A stretch of DNA of 9,901 bases from Candidatus Zixiibacteriota bacterium (GTDB taxonomy: Bacteria > Zixibacteria > MSB-5A5 > GN15 > FEB-12): assembly GCA_022570975.1 (NCBI GenBank), contig JACZYS010000082.1, forward strand, positions 1 through 9,901, in the 5' to 3' direction. Position numbers and translations under genes: made by a program. Positions 1-6,329 of the stretch are shown one piece after another. The notes under the pieces were generated by a model that saw only the letters and a list, made by a program, of their open reading frames with translations, had not been told where the DNA came from and ran no database searches. Every line of letters starts with the position of its first letter. Position 1 is the first letter of the stretch.

Positions 1-612
1 GTCATCATATAAAAACTGTACTCGCCCAATCAAAAGTGAAACTCTGCCCATTACCGTATATCCAAAGTGAGCACCAAAGGAAATCATGATAAACCAGATG
101 CCAACTTTTGCGGTAACTCCCAGAGCACCTTTGTGCTCCTTGGAGTAGTAAAAATATACTAATGTAGAAATTACACCGGTCAACACAATTATTGCCCACA
201 CAAATCCACCTGTAGAAAAAACTTTCATTGTTGAAAGCATTTGAGGAAGAACCAGTCCGTGCAATTGAAGCGACAAGAATTCACCGGCCGTAAAAGCCAT
301 TACCACAGCAAGTGATACTCTTGAAACCCAGGCGTATTTCGGAAAAAATCTGGTGAACATAAGCAGCCCTAAAATGAATGGAATAATCAGAATCCATTGG
401 CTGGTTGCACCTTCGACCGGATTAAAAATTGGATCCCACAATTGCTGCAATATTACCGTATGCCAGATAAGTCCTACATAATACCCAGCAGAAAGCCCGG
501 CAAAGACATGTTCTGCAAATTTGTAGAAAGGATTGTCTTTGTACAAAAAGGAAAATAGTGCCAGAGTGAAAAATGCGACCACCCAGACTTGCAAGAGTTC
601 TATACCGGTCAC
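1..612 (-). CDS. Polytopic membrane protein of unknown function (3' end off window)
   Basis: The frame is open from a GTG at 612-610 to the window edge, giving 204 residues with no stop. GTG is the start I choose because the codon two before it is a TAG stop in frame, and because the GTG overlaps the TGA of the preceding gene (GTGA), the usual sign of translational coupling. The visible protein is strongly hydrophobic with about five or six membrane segments, near residues 5-24, 33-52, 74-91, 97-117, 136-155 and 168-189. Short polar loops join them, for example the KEHKG loop near 158-162. I recognise no catalytic motif and cannot name a family. It is the last visible gene of the four-gene membrane operon, so it is probably a subunit of the same complex. 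The C terminus lies outside the window. Confidence 0.85.
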   Translation of the reverse strand, partial: MTGIELLQVWVVAFFTLALFSFLYKDNPFYKFAEHVFAGLSAGYYVGLIWHTVILQQLWDPIFNPVEGATSQWILIIPFILGLLMFTRFFPKYAWVSRVSLAVVMAFTAGEFLSLQLHGLVLPQMLSTMKVFSTGGFVWAIIVLTGVISTLVYFYYSKEHKGALGVTAKVGIWFIMISFGAHFGYTVMGRVSLLIGRVQFLYDD

Positions 613-1460
613 TGTCTAATTTTTCCTTCCTCTCTTCTCTGAACAAAATATCCGACGTTACCAATAAGTATTAAAAACACGATCAAGAGATGAACCAGTG
701 ACTGCGCACCCATACCTTTTGTGGCGTTACCTGTAATACCCAAAATTGTTTCATATTCTAACAGTTTTTCATATTCAGCCGCCCCCTTCATCCCTCCCAG
801 GAGACCCAGATATTGACCGGCATCTACAAAGGCATAAAATTTTGGCGCCATAACAGCTGTCGCTCCGCAGACCATTGGAACTCCGTAACGAGCGTTAACA
901 ATAGAAACCCAGTAGTCAGCCGTAGCGTTGTCGGCAACTTCAAAAATAAATGTTATGTCATCATAATTTTTTACCGAATCCATTAACGGAATTTTTGACA
1001 ATGGCATTCCGGAATTGTCAGAAGGAAATATTGATACGATTGAAGTTCCCATACCAGATAAAACAGCAATGTAATTGGCTTTGTACCCAAGATTTACGAA
1101 GTCCACTCCATATTCCCTGTCATATTCCTTTGCTATTCTTCTGGTAACTGTCTCAGCTAAGGTCACACCTTGAGGAATGTTTGTGAGAGTAATGATCCTG
1201 CAATTTTTTCTGAAAAAATGATGCAAAGCAGCGATTGACATTGGTTCACATTCTGCAACCGTAGATGGATAATAATCTAAAACTAACATCACTACTGATG
1301 AATCAGGTACCGCCTCAACAGCATCAAATAATTTTTGGGAATTTTCTGTTACGCTGATCTCAATATCAGGAGGAAAAATCTTTGGAATGACAACAGCAAT
1401 TGCGACAAGAAGATAAACCCATCTTCTGTCAATTGATTCTATTTTTTTCCAAATGGACAT
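609..1460 (-). CDS. Two-TM membrane protein with a large extracytoplasmic domain, unknown function
   Basis: This encodes 283 aa from an ATG, with an AAGGG-type ribosome site about 9 nt upstream inside the end of the previous gene. A short basic N terminus (KK, RR) precedes one membrane span at about residues 14-30. A soluble region of about 220 residues follows, then a second span at about 253-272 and a basic cytoplasmic tail (RREEGKIR). By the positive-inside rule the central domain faces the periplasm or outside. That domain alternates beta-like and helical stretches (for example VVMLVLDYY near 56-64 and RIITLTNI near 88-95) and could be Rossmann-like, but I see no nucleotide or metal motif. 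A Gly/Ala/Met-rich stretch lies near 195-235. It is 6 bp downstream of its upstream neighbour and overlaps the next gene by 4 bp. Function is not recognised. Confidence 0.87.
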   Translation of the reverse strand: MSIWKKIESIDRRWVYLLVAIAVVIPKIFPPDIEISVTENSQKLFDAVEAVPDSSVVMLVLDYYPSTVAECEPMSIAALHHFFRKNCRIITLTNIPQGVTLAETVTRRIAKEYDREYGVDFVNLGYKANYIAVLSGMGTSIVSIFPSDNSGMPLSKIPLMDSVKNYDDITFIFEVADNATADYWVSIVNARYGVPMVCGATAVMAPKFYAFVDAGQYLGLLGGMKGAAEYEKLLEYETILGITGNATKGMGAQSLVHLLIVFLILIGNVGYFVQRREEGKIRQ

Positions 1461-1466
1461 CTGATT

Positions 1467-2126
1467 TTACCCTTTACCCATGTAAGTGCGTTCTATTCCC
1501 AGTAAGATTCTTAAAGACATAGATGCTGCTCCAAGTGCGGCGCCGATTATAATTCCTCGTTGAACAGACATATTTGCTCCGCCCATTATGTATGTTTCCA
1601 AAAATTCAGGTATTTTGGTTGAGATTGAATTCAGGATCGTCTCACCCATTGGGACTCGCCACAGCATTATCAATATTGCCGTGACCAGCAAAATTGTTGA
1701 TTCTGCCGAGCGGGCTCTAAAGGCTCGATAGGCAGCCGATGCGATATAAAATGCAAGGGTTGCAAACATAGTTGCCTGCATGGGAAAATTAAGATAGATT
1801 GCAAGCCAGTCATATATCGATCCTTCGGCCCTTCCAAATAAGGGACTCAAGGATGAAGGCAATACAGACGGTATCATCGTAACAAAAATAGCTATGAGAG
1901 TAAATATCTTGTAGCCCCAGTCTAATTCTTTTTTTACCACTGCAGTCCAGTTAACTCGGGTAATTGAGACTACACCCAACAGAAGAGTAAATCCTCCAAT
2001 GATAGTAACCCACACTCTTATATTCTGAGCCACCGAACCTATAATAGTTGTTTCTTGAAAAAAGAATGAAATGACCAGAACGGTAGCTACTAGAAATGCA
2101 ACTGCAACTGGAACTGTTGTTCTCAA
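1467..2126 (-). CDS. Polytopic membrane protein of unknown function, TTG start
   Basis: This encodes 219 aa. The start is a TTG at 2126-2124: an in-frame TAA lies immediately before it, no ATG or GTG follows early, and an AGAAGG ribosome site sits about 11 nt upstream. The protein has about six hydrophobic segments, near residues 5-23, 38-55, 73-90, 105-133, 143-157 and 188-208, separated by short charged loops such as KKELDWG (65-71) and RAFRARSAES (134-143). No transporter or enzyme signature is recognised. It lies 22 bp after the 289-aa gene and 6 bp before the 283-aa gene, so co-transcription is very likely. The C-terminal region (GGANMSVQRGIIIG, then an Ala-rich helix) is small-residue rich, which would suit helix packing in a membrane complex; that is inference. 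Confidence 0.83.
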   Translation of the reverse strand: MRTTVPVAVAFLVATVLVISFFFQETTIIGSVAQNIRVWVTIIGGFTLLLGVVSITRVNWTAVVKKELDWGYKIFTLIAIFVTMIPSVLPSSLSPLFGRAEGSIYDWLAIYLNFPMQATMFATLAFYIASAAYRAFRARSAESTILLVTAILIMLWRVPMGETILNSISTKIPEFLETYIMGGANMSVQRGIIIGAALGAASMSLRILLGIERTYMGKG

Positions 2127-2148
2127 TTAATTTTAGACCTTCTCATTG

Positions 2149-3018
2149 TTATGCAATTTTAAACCAGCTCAAAAATGTTTCTCCATATCCAAAGGCAGAG
2201 AGAACAACACCCATTATTAATGCTATTATGATTAATATTTTTATCAAGTCCTGTCCTTTAAGTCCACCCAGCATCATTGGTTCGTGCGAAAGATAAGCAG
2301 AAGCTGCATATAGCTCCTCTCCTAAAAGAGTATAGTCACAGGCGGCAATAAAAAACGGCAGTTGTTCAGGGCGGGCAGTACCGGCGATTTGTATTGACCC
2401 AGCCGCGTTTCCTGTTTCTGCCAGGAGCAAAGACTCTGCAAAAAAAGCACCCATGTAAATATTTGTAGCCGGGCGTTCACGCATCATGTAGCCATTCACA
2501 TTAGCCGTAAAAGCAAACTGTTCTCCGGCAACATAGCGAACCATATCCTGATTATATGAATCGCCTTTCCCCTGTTCAATATAGGCCTGCTCAACAACTT
2601 CCTGTCCGGCGGCAAGGACAAGCGAATACCTGACCGGAACTGTGAGAGGAGTATCATATTGGGCCGTGATACTGGCAACTCTACCGAGAATAGAAATTCC
2701 GGCAATTGTTTCAACAGCATCCAGATCATCAATCCCGGGAATATACAATACCGGTCGACCCATTTCAGTAGCACGACCGACTGCTTCTTCAATCGCATCC
2801 AGACCGGGTATTTTTCTCAAGTAAAGTGATTTTCCCTGTTTGGCCCAACGGGTATAAACAATAACAGCTATTGAAAAAACAAGGATTAGAACAAGAGCGT
2901 TTATCCTGTCATACCTGAAAATGGTCTCTGATTCCTGAGCAAAGGCATTAGAAAAATTGAATAATGAATTTGATATAATCAGTAAGAGGGAAGCGTTGTA
3001 GGATTTATGGCGTTTCAT
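2149..3018 (-). CDS. Signal-peptide-bearing two-TM protein, DUF6754-like, first gene of membrane operon
   Basis: This encodes 289 aa. Residues 1-27 look like a cleavable signal peptide (basic KRHK, hydrophobic LLLII, cleavage near AFA-QE). A membrane span follows at about 39-56 with a positive stop-transfer YTRWAKQGK, then a soluble region of about 60-255 and a second span at about 258-276. This places the central domain in the cytoplasm. The domain contains RKIPGLDAIEEAVGRATEMG, RPVLYIPGIDDLD and YVAGEQFAFTANVNGYMMRE. From memory this resembles the uncharacterised DUF6754 family, but I could not check it and family-level function is unknown. The ATG lacks a clear Shine-Dalgarno sequence and lies only about 11 nt below the predicted -10 box, so the mRNA may be nearly leaderless. 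It heads the operon, and its neighbours suggest a membrane assembly of several distinct subunits. Confidence 0.87.
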   Translation of the reverse strand: MKRHKSYNASLLLIISNSLFNFSNAFAQESETIFRYDRINALVLILVFSIAVIVYTRWAKQGKSLYLRKIPGLDAIEEAVGRATEMGRPVLYIPGIDDLDAVETIAGISILGRVASITAQYDTPLTVPVRYSLVLAAGQEVVEQAYIEQGKGDSYNQDMVRYVAGEQFAFTANVNGYMMRERPATNIYMGAFFAESLLLAETGNAAGSIQIAGTARPEQLPFFIAACDYTLLGEELYAASAYLSHEPMMLGGLKGQDLIKILIIIALIMGVVLSAFGYGETFLSWFKIA

Positions 3019-3028
3019 AAGCTGAGTG

Positions 3029-3058
3029 AATATAATATAACCGGATTATATATGTCAA
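3029..3058 (-). promoter_or_regulatory. Predicted sigma70-type promoter of the membrane operon, with a dyad in the spacer
   Basis: On the minus strand TTGACA (3058-3053) is followed after 18 bp by TATATT (3034-3029). The expected transcription start falls about 4-6 nt before the ATG at 3018. The spacer holds an inverted repeat, ATATAA-TCCGG-TTATAT (3051-3035), that fills almost the whole gap between the boxes and could be an operator. The AT richness makes a chance dyad possible. Confidence 0.5.
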
Positions 3059-3273
3059 TCGGATATTATCTTAAATTTTGGTGCTAAATCTGAATTAGTT
3101 CAAGCAACTGTTACAGATTTTTCCTCACTTAAACAATTTGACAAAAAGTAAAAATTGGTGTTGTCTCTTTTTTATCATCTTTATTCTCTGGGCATTGTTT
3201 TGCATGTCAGTCCCTCATTTATCATAAAGACAAAAGTTGTGATGTCTATGTTTAGTGGATAGCTATTGGTCTG

Positions 3274-4218
3274 CTATTTTAAAATCGAGACGGCCAAAAT
3301 CCAGAACAATATGGCAAACACTGCCAGAAGAGAGACCAGCATATAATCACGAGGGGAATGAATATCTTTGACATACTCGTCGGTCAGAATTTTTGATTTA
3401 AATGATATCATCTCAGTTATTGTTACCAAAAGTTCTTCGGCTGAGCTGAATCTGCCATGATCTTCTTTCCAGAGAAGTTTTTCAAGAAGAAGAACTGTTT
3501 CGCCCGGAATGGCCATCTCTTTTACAACAGAAAAATTTGGCGACTTGTTTACAATAGCCGACAGCAGTTCAATATTTGTTTCACCGCTGTAAAGATATTT
3601 TCCGGTTAAGAGCCGCAAGAATACCGCTCCAAGGGCATACAGATCTGAACTTCTGCTTAAGTTTTGTCCTTTTACAACTTCCGGTGACAGATAATGAAGA
3701 GCCTCATTTGTTTCTCCTTCATATTCAATCTTTTCTAGATCAAAATTTATCGGCACTGAATAGTCAACATATTTTAGGACGTTATTGTTGGTGATAATAA
3801 TATTGGTCGGTTTGATATTTCCATGAATAAGTCCGTGACTGTGGATATCCAGCAGCCCCTTGGCCGCCATGCAGGCATAAATCAAAAATTCTTCATAGAT
3901 AATTGTCGAAGATTCAAATTTTTCCAGAATATTCTGACCTTCCAAAATTTCTGTAACCACATAAAATTTTCCATGATCTTCAAAAAAGTCTATAATACGG
4001 CAGAGATATTCACTTTTTATAGTGAGAGAGTTTTTCAGGCTTACCAGCCCGGGACCTCTAAAATCATTGCCTCTGGTATTTTCTTCGTTCAGGCATTTAA
4101 CATGGACCAGTACCTTGCCGGCAATATCCGTTGCCAGATACAAGTCACCCTGATCAGTTTTACTGATAAATTCTTCCAGACGGTAACTGCCGGTCTCTTT
4201 AGATAAAATTTCAACCAT
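3274..4218 (-). CDS. Tail-anchored protein-kinase-fold protein, probable pseudokinase
   Basis: This encodes 314 aa. Residues ~12-270 follow the Hanks-type Ser/Thr kinase plan: beta3 lysine K41 (VHVK), hinge VVTEILEG (87-94), catalytic-loop equivalent IHGNIKPTNI (131-140), DFG equivalent VDYS (151-154), YLSPEVV (177-182, APE equivalent) and SDLYALG (191-197). The HRD motif reads H132-G133-N134, so the catalytic aspartate is asparagine. K136, N139 and D152 are kept. The glycine loop is degenerate (ISKTDQGDLYLA) and I cannot place the alpha-C glutamate. These losses point to an inactive or very weak kinase that may still bind nucleotide. Residues ~292-312 form one membrane span at the extreme C terminus, so the domain is cytoplasmic and tail-anchored, with no sensor domain such as PASTA. 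No Shine-Dalgarno sequence precedes the ATG. It lies between pruA (115 bp upstream) and the membrane operon (255 bp downstream). Its partner is unknown. Confidence 0.9.
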   Translation of the reverse strand: MVEILSKETGSYRLEEFISKTDQGDLYLATDIAGKVLVHVKCLNEENTRGNDFRGPGLVSLKNSLTIKSEYLCRIIDFFEDHGKFYVVTEILEGQNILEKFESSTIIYEEFLIYACMAAKGLLDIHSHGLIHGNIKPTNIIITNNNVLKYVDYSVPINFDLEKIEYEGETNEALHYLSPEVVKGQNLSRSSDLYALGAVFLRLLTGKYLYSGETNIELLSAIVNKSPNFSVVKEMAIPGETVLLLEKLLWKEDHGRFSSAEELLVTITEMISFKSKILTDEYVKDIHSPRDYMLVSLLAVFAILFWILAVSILK

Positions 4219-4320
4219 ATAGCATTAATAACGGAAAATAAAGCCCATTTCTTTAACATCTTTAGAAGTAATCAATTATCTAGTTCCTCGACCTAAAAAC
4301 AGTCTTTTCAAGCCACAGAA

Positions 4321-4335
4321 AGTGCCTGAGGCACT
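4321..4335 (-). terminator. Small hairpin overlapping the pruA stop codon, possible weak terminator
   Basis: AGTGCC-TCA-GGCACT is a perfect 6-bp stem with a 3-nt loop that begins inside the pruA stop codon (TAG at 4336-4334). Only a short T run (TTTCTG) follows on the minus strand, so it is a poor intrinsic terminator. It could instead protect the mRNA 3' end or attenuate read-through into the pseudokinase gene. Confidence 0.4.
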
Positions 4336-5953
4336 AAGACATAAACGGATATTTATAATTTCTTGGCGGAACAAAGTTTTCTTTGATGGAACGGGGTGAT
4401 ACCCATCTCAACATATTCTGTATGCCGCCGGCCTTGTCGTTTGTTCCCGATCCTCTTCCGCCTCCAAACGGCTGCTGACCTACAACAGCGCCGGTTGGTT
4501 TGTCATTGATATAAAAATTTCCAGCCGCATGGCGAAGTCTTTTTTCTGCTAAGATTGCCGCATTTCTATCAATGGCGAAAACAGCCCCGGTCAGTGCATA
4601 TGGTGAAGTGCTGTCAAGGAGCGATAAGGTCTCTTCAAATTTATCATCCTCATAAAAATAAATAGTTAAAACAGGACCAAAAATTTCTTCTTCTATCAAT
4701 TTACAATGGGCATCGGTTGTGACTACCACTGTTGGTCTGATAAAATATCCTTCGGTGTCATCATATTCACCGCCAACCAAAATCTCGCAACTGCTGTCCT
4801 GTTTGGCGTAGTCAATAAACCCGCTGATTTTTTTGAAAGCTCTTTCATCAATGACGGCGTTAACAAAATTAAAATAATCTTCGGGGTCACCCATTTTCAG
4901 TTCTGAAATCTGAGCGACGAGTTTTTTCTTAACCGAATCCTCAAACGATGAGGGGATATAGCACCTTGATGCTGCCGAACATTTTTGTCCCTGAAATTCA
5001 AAAGCTCCTCTGATCATGGCCGTGACCAGTTCATCCTCGTTAGCCGAGTGGTGGGCAATTATAAAATTTTTGCCTCCGGTTTCGCCAACAATTCTTGGAT
5101 AGGCGCGGTAGTTTGAGATATTTTCGCCAACTGTTTTCCACATTTTTTGAAAAGTTGCCGTTGAACCTGTAAAATGAATTCCGGCAAGATTTTTGTCCGT
5201 CAAAGCGATATTGCCAACGGTGGGACCATCACCTAAAACCATGTTTATAACTCCATCGGGCAGTCCTGCTTCCTGAAATATTTTCATGATCAGATGGGAA
5301 GTATAACTGGCTGTTTCTGATGGTTTCCAGAGCACGACATTACCGAGCATCGCCGGAGCCGCGGCCAGGTTGCCGCTGATAGAAACAAAATTAAACGGGG
5401 TGACAGCAAATACAAAACCCTCAAGCGGTCGGTGATCGGTTCTGTCCCAGATTTGGGGAGCACTCCCCGGCTGGTTTTGATAAATTTCCTGCATGTAGCG
5501 GGCATTGAATCTAAAGAAATCAACCAATTCGCAAACAGCATCAATCTCTGACTGAAAAATATTCTTGGAGTGAGCCAGCATGGTGGCGGCGTTCATCTCG
5601 GCCCGGTATGGTCCGGCTAAAAGGTCGGCCGCTTTTAAAAAGATAGCCGCTCTGTGTTCCCAAGGAGTTTGTGACCAGGCCTGATAAGCGTCCAGACAGG
5701 AGGCGATAGCTTCTTTTACTTCTGTTTCTGTAACTTCATAATATGTGCCCAAGATTTGTTTATGATTATGGGGGCAACTTATTTCAACTTTTTTGCCGGA
5801 CATAAATTCTTTTCCACCGATTACGGAGGGAATATCTTTCTGCAGGAATTTCAGTTCTTTAAGAGCAACTTCCAGCTCGGCACGTTCTTTGGTTCCTTTT
5901 GCATAACTTGATATTGGTTCATTGATTGGGTCAGGGACACGGAATATGGTCAT
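4334..5953 (-). CDS. pruA: L-glutamate gamma-semialdehyde dehydrogenase (1-pyrroline-5-carboxylate dehydrogenase, ALDH4 type)
   Basis: This 539-aa cytosolic enzyme oxidises L-glutamate gamma-semialdehyde (from proline or ornithine) to L-glutamate with NAD+. Aldehyde-dehydrogenase motifs are complete: TPFNF (185-189), VVLWKPSE (206-213, cofactor lysine K210), FTGST (261-265), ETGGKNF with general base E291 (291-297), GQKCSAASR with nucleophile C325 (322-330), EEIFGPV (422-428) and QQPFGGGRGSGTNDKAG (493-509). Length and motif wording match the long ALDH4/eukaryote-like form of P5C dehydrogenase rather than a generic ALDH. No proline dehydrogenase domain is fused, so PRODH must be encoded elsewhere. 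The ATG is supported by TGAGGT (5964-5959) 5 nt upstream. The leader holds two tandem hairpin repeats that may control expression. The next gene on the same strand, the pseudokinase, starts 115 bp downstream. Confidence 0.95.
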   Translation of the reverse strand: MTIFRVPDPINEPISSYAKGTKERAELEVALKELKFLQKDIPSVIGGKEFMSGKKVEISCPHNHKQILGTYYEVTETEVKEAIASCLDAYQAWSQTPWEHRAAIFLKAADLLAGPYRAEMNAATMLAHSKNIFQSEIDAVCELVDFFRFNARYMQEIYQNQPGSAPQIWDRTDHRPLEGFVFAVTPFNFVSISGNLAAAPAMLGNVVLWKPSETASYTSHLIMKIFQEAGLPDGVINMVLGDGPTVGNIALTDKNLAGIHFTGSTATFQKMWKTVGENISNYRAYPRIVGETGGKNFIIAHHSANEDELVTAMIRGAFEFQGQKCSAASRCYIPSSFEDSVKKKLVAQISELKMGDPEDYFNFVNAVIDERAFKKISGFIDYAKQDSSCEILVGGEYDDTEGYFIRPTVVVTTDAHCKLIEEEIFGPVLTIYFYEDDKFEETLSLLDSTSPYALTGAVFAIDRNAAILAEKRLRHAAGNFYINDKPTGAVVGQQPFGGGRGSGTNDKAGGIQNMLRWVSPRSIKENFVPPRNYKYPFMS

Positions 5954-5962
5954 ATATTACCT

Positions 5963-6004
5963 CAGGGCATTTTGCCCATTTATGAGGGGATAATCCCCAT
6001 TTAT
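5963..6004 (-). repeat. Two contiguous 21-bp hairpin repeats in the pruA leader
   Basis: Units 5963-5983 and 5984-6004 abut exactly and share 16 of 21 positions. Each reads, on the minus strand, ATAAAT then a 5-bp stem: GGGGA-TTA-TCCCC in the distal unit and GGGCA-AAA-TGCCC in the proximal unit. One stem pair is G-C in one unit and C-G in the other, so the pairing is kept while the bases change. The proximal hairpin adjoins the pruA ribosome binding site (5964-5959). It could be an RNA control element or paired operator sites for a dimeric regulator. Confidence 0.6.
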
Positions 6005-6106
6005 TAAAGACTAATATTTATTTCAATCGTGATGAGATAATAAGATGATTTTTGTCCTCTGGCAAGTGGAATGGGGAGAGTGATTTTTTTTCTGAATAAT
6101 ATAGAA
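6005..6106. other. AT-rich spacer between the divergent pruA and propeller genes
   Basis: This is the middle of the 376-bp divergent gap (5954-6329). On the minus strand there is a possible weak pruA -35 (TTGAAA, 6026-6021) but no convincing -10. On the plus strand an 8-T run lies at about 6083-6090 without a hairpin before it. I see no gene here. Confidence 0.4.
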
Positions 6107-6166
6107 ATGACCCTTCATTTAAGATCTTCTAACTTTTCGGGGTTAAATCTACAAAAGCCTAATCTC

Positions 6167-6194
6167 TTGACATAATAGGAGATTTTGCTATATT
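6167..6194 (+). promoter_or_regulatory. Predicted promoter of the first propeller-dockerin gene
   Basis: TTGACA (6167-6172) and TATATT (6189-6194) are 16 bp apart, and TG at 6186-6187 gives an extended -10 (TGCTATATT). Both boxes are identical in the second copy (8118-8145). The start site would be near 6201, leaving a leader of about 130 nt. Confidence 0.65.
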
Positions 6195-6204
6195 TTAGTA
6201 ATAA

Positions 6205-6231
6205 GGAATGATTTTGGGCCATGGACATTCC
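6205..6231 (+). promoter_or_regulatory. Conserved leader stem-loop, copy 1
   Basis: GGAATG (6205-6210) and CATTCC (6226-6231) can pair across a 15-nt loop at the predicted 5' end of the transcript. Both arms are identical in the second gene, while the loop differs at three positions. It could stabilise the mRNA or bind a regulator. Confidence 0.45.
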
Positions 6232-6316
6232 GACTGCAAACATGTAGAATCACAACATGAAAAAATCGGTTGTCCTCAATCCAGAGATATTGGAACTATT
6301 TCTTTTACTAAAACAT

Positions 6317-6322
6317 GAGGAG
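6317..6322 (+). promoter_or_regulatory. Ribosome binding site that fixes the start at 6330
   Basis: GAGGAG lies 7 nt before the ATG at 6330. It overlaps the alternative upstream in-frame ATG at 6315, which therefore has no site of its own. The second paralogue has the same layout. Confidence 0.75.
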
Positions 6323-6329
6323 CAAGACA

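Larger units (their letters stand above)
6107..6296 (+). repeat. Upstream duplicated block, copy 1 (promoter plus leader)
   Basis: This block of about 190 bp matches 8058-8247 at a constant offset of 1951 bp with no gaps. By eye I count about 25 mismatches, roughly 87% identity. It contains the promoter and a conserved leader hairpin. Similarity fades just upstream of 6107 and between 6297 and the ribosome binding site. It marks the left end of a tandem duplication unit of about 1.95 kb. Confidence 0.85.

Noticed and set aside
422..664. Open frame of 80 codons on the minus strand
   Set aside because: It spans the junction of two better genes. The GTG-started frame at 612 gives a continuous membrane protein to the window edge, and this frame does not.
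3125..3205. 26-codon minus-strand frame between the pseudokinase and membrane-operon genes, with GAGGG 6 nt upstream of its ATG
   Set aside because: It is a short, basic, low-complexity peptide with nothing to compare it with. The ribosome-site match alone is not enough.
3019..3273. Terminator of the pseudokinase gene or an RNA gene in the 255-bp gap
   Set aside because: No GC-rich stem with a T tract and no recognisable RNA fold. Apart from the promoter at 3029-3058 I see nothing supportable.
5962..6000. Two mini frames (6 and 5 sense codons) covering the two pruA leader hairpins
   Set aside because: They arise from the ATAAATGGG repeat and have no ribosome sites. The hairpin pairing explains the sequence better.
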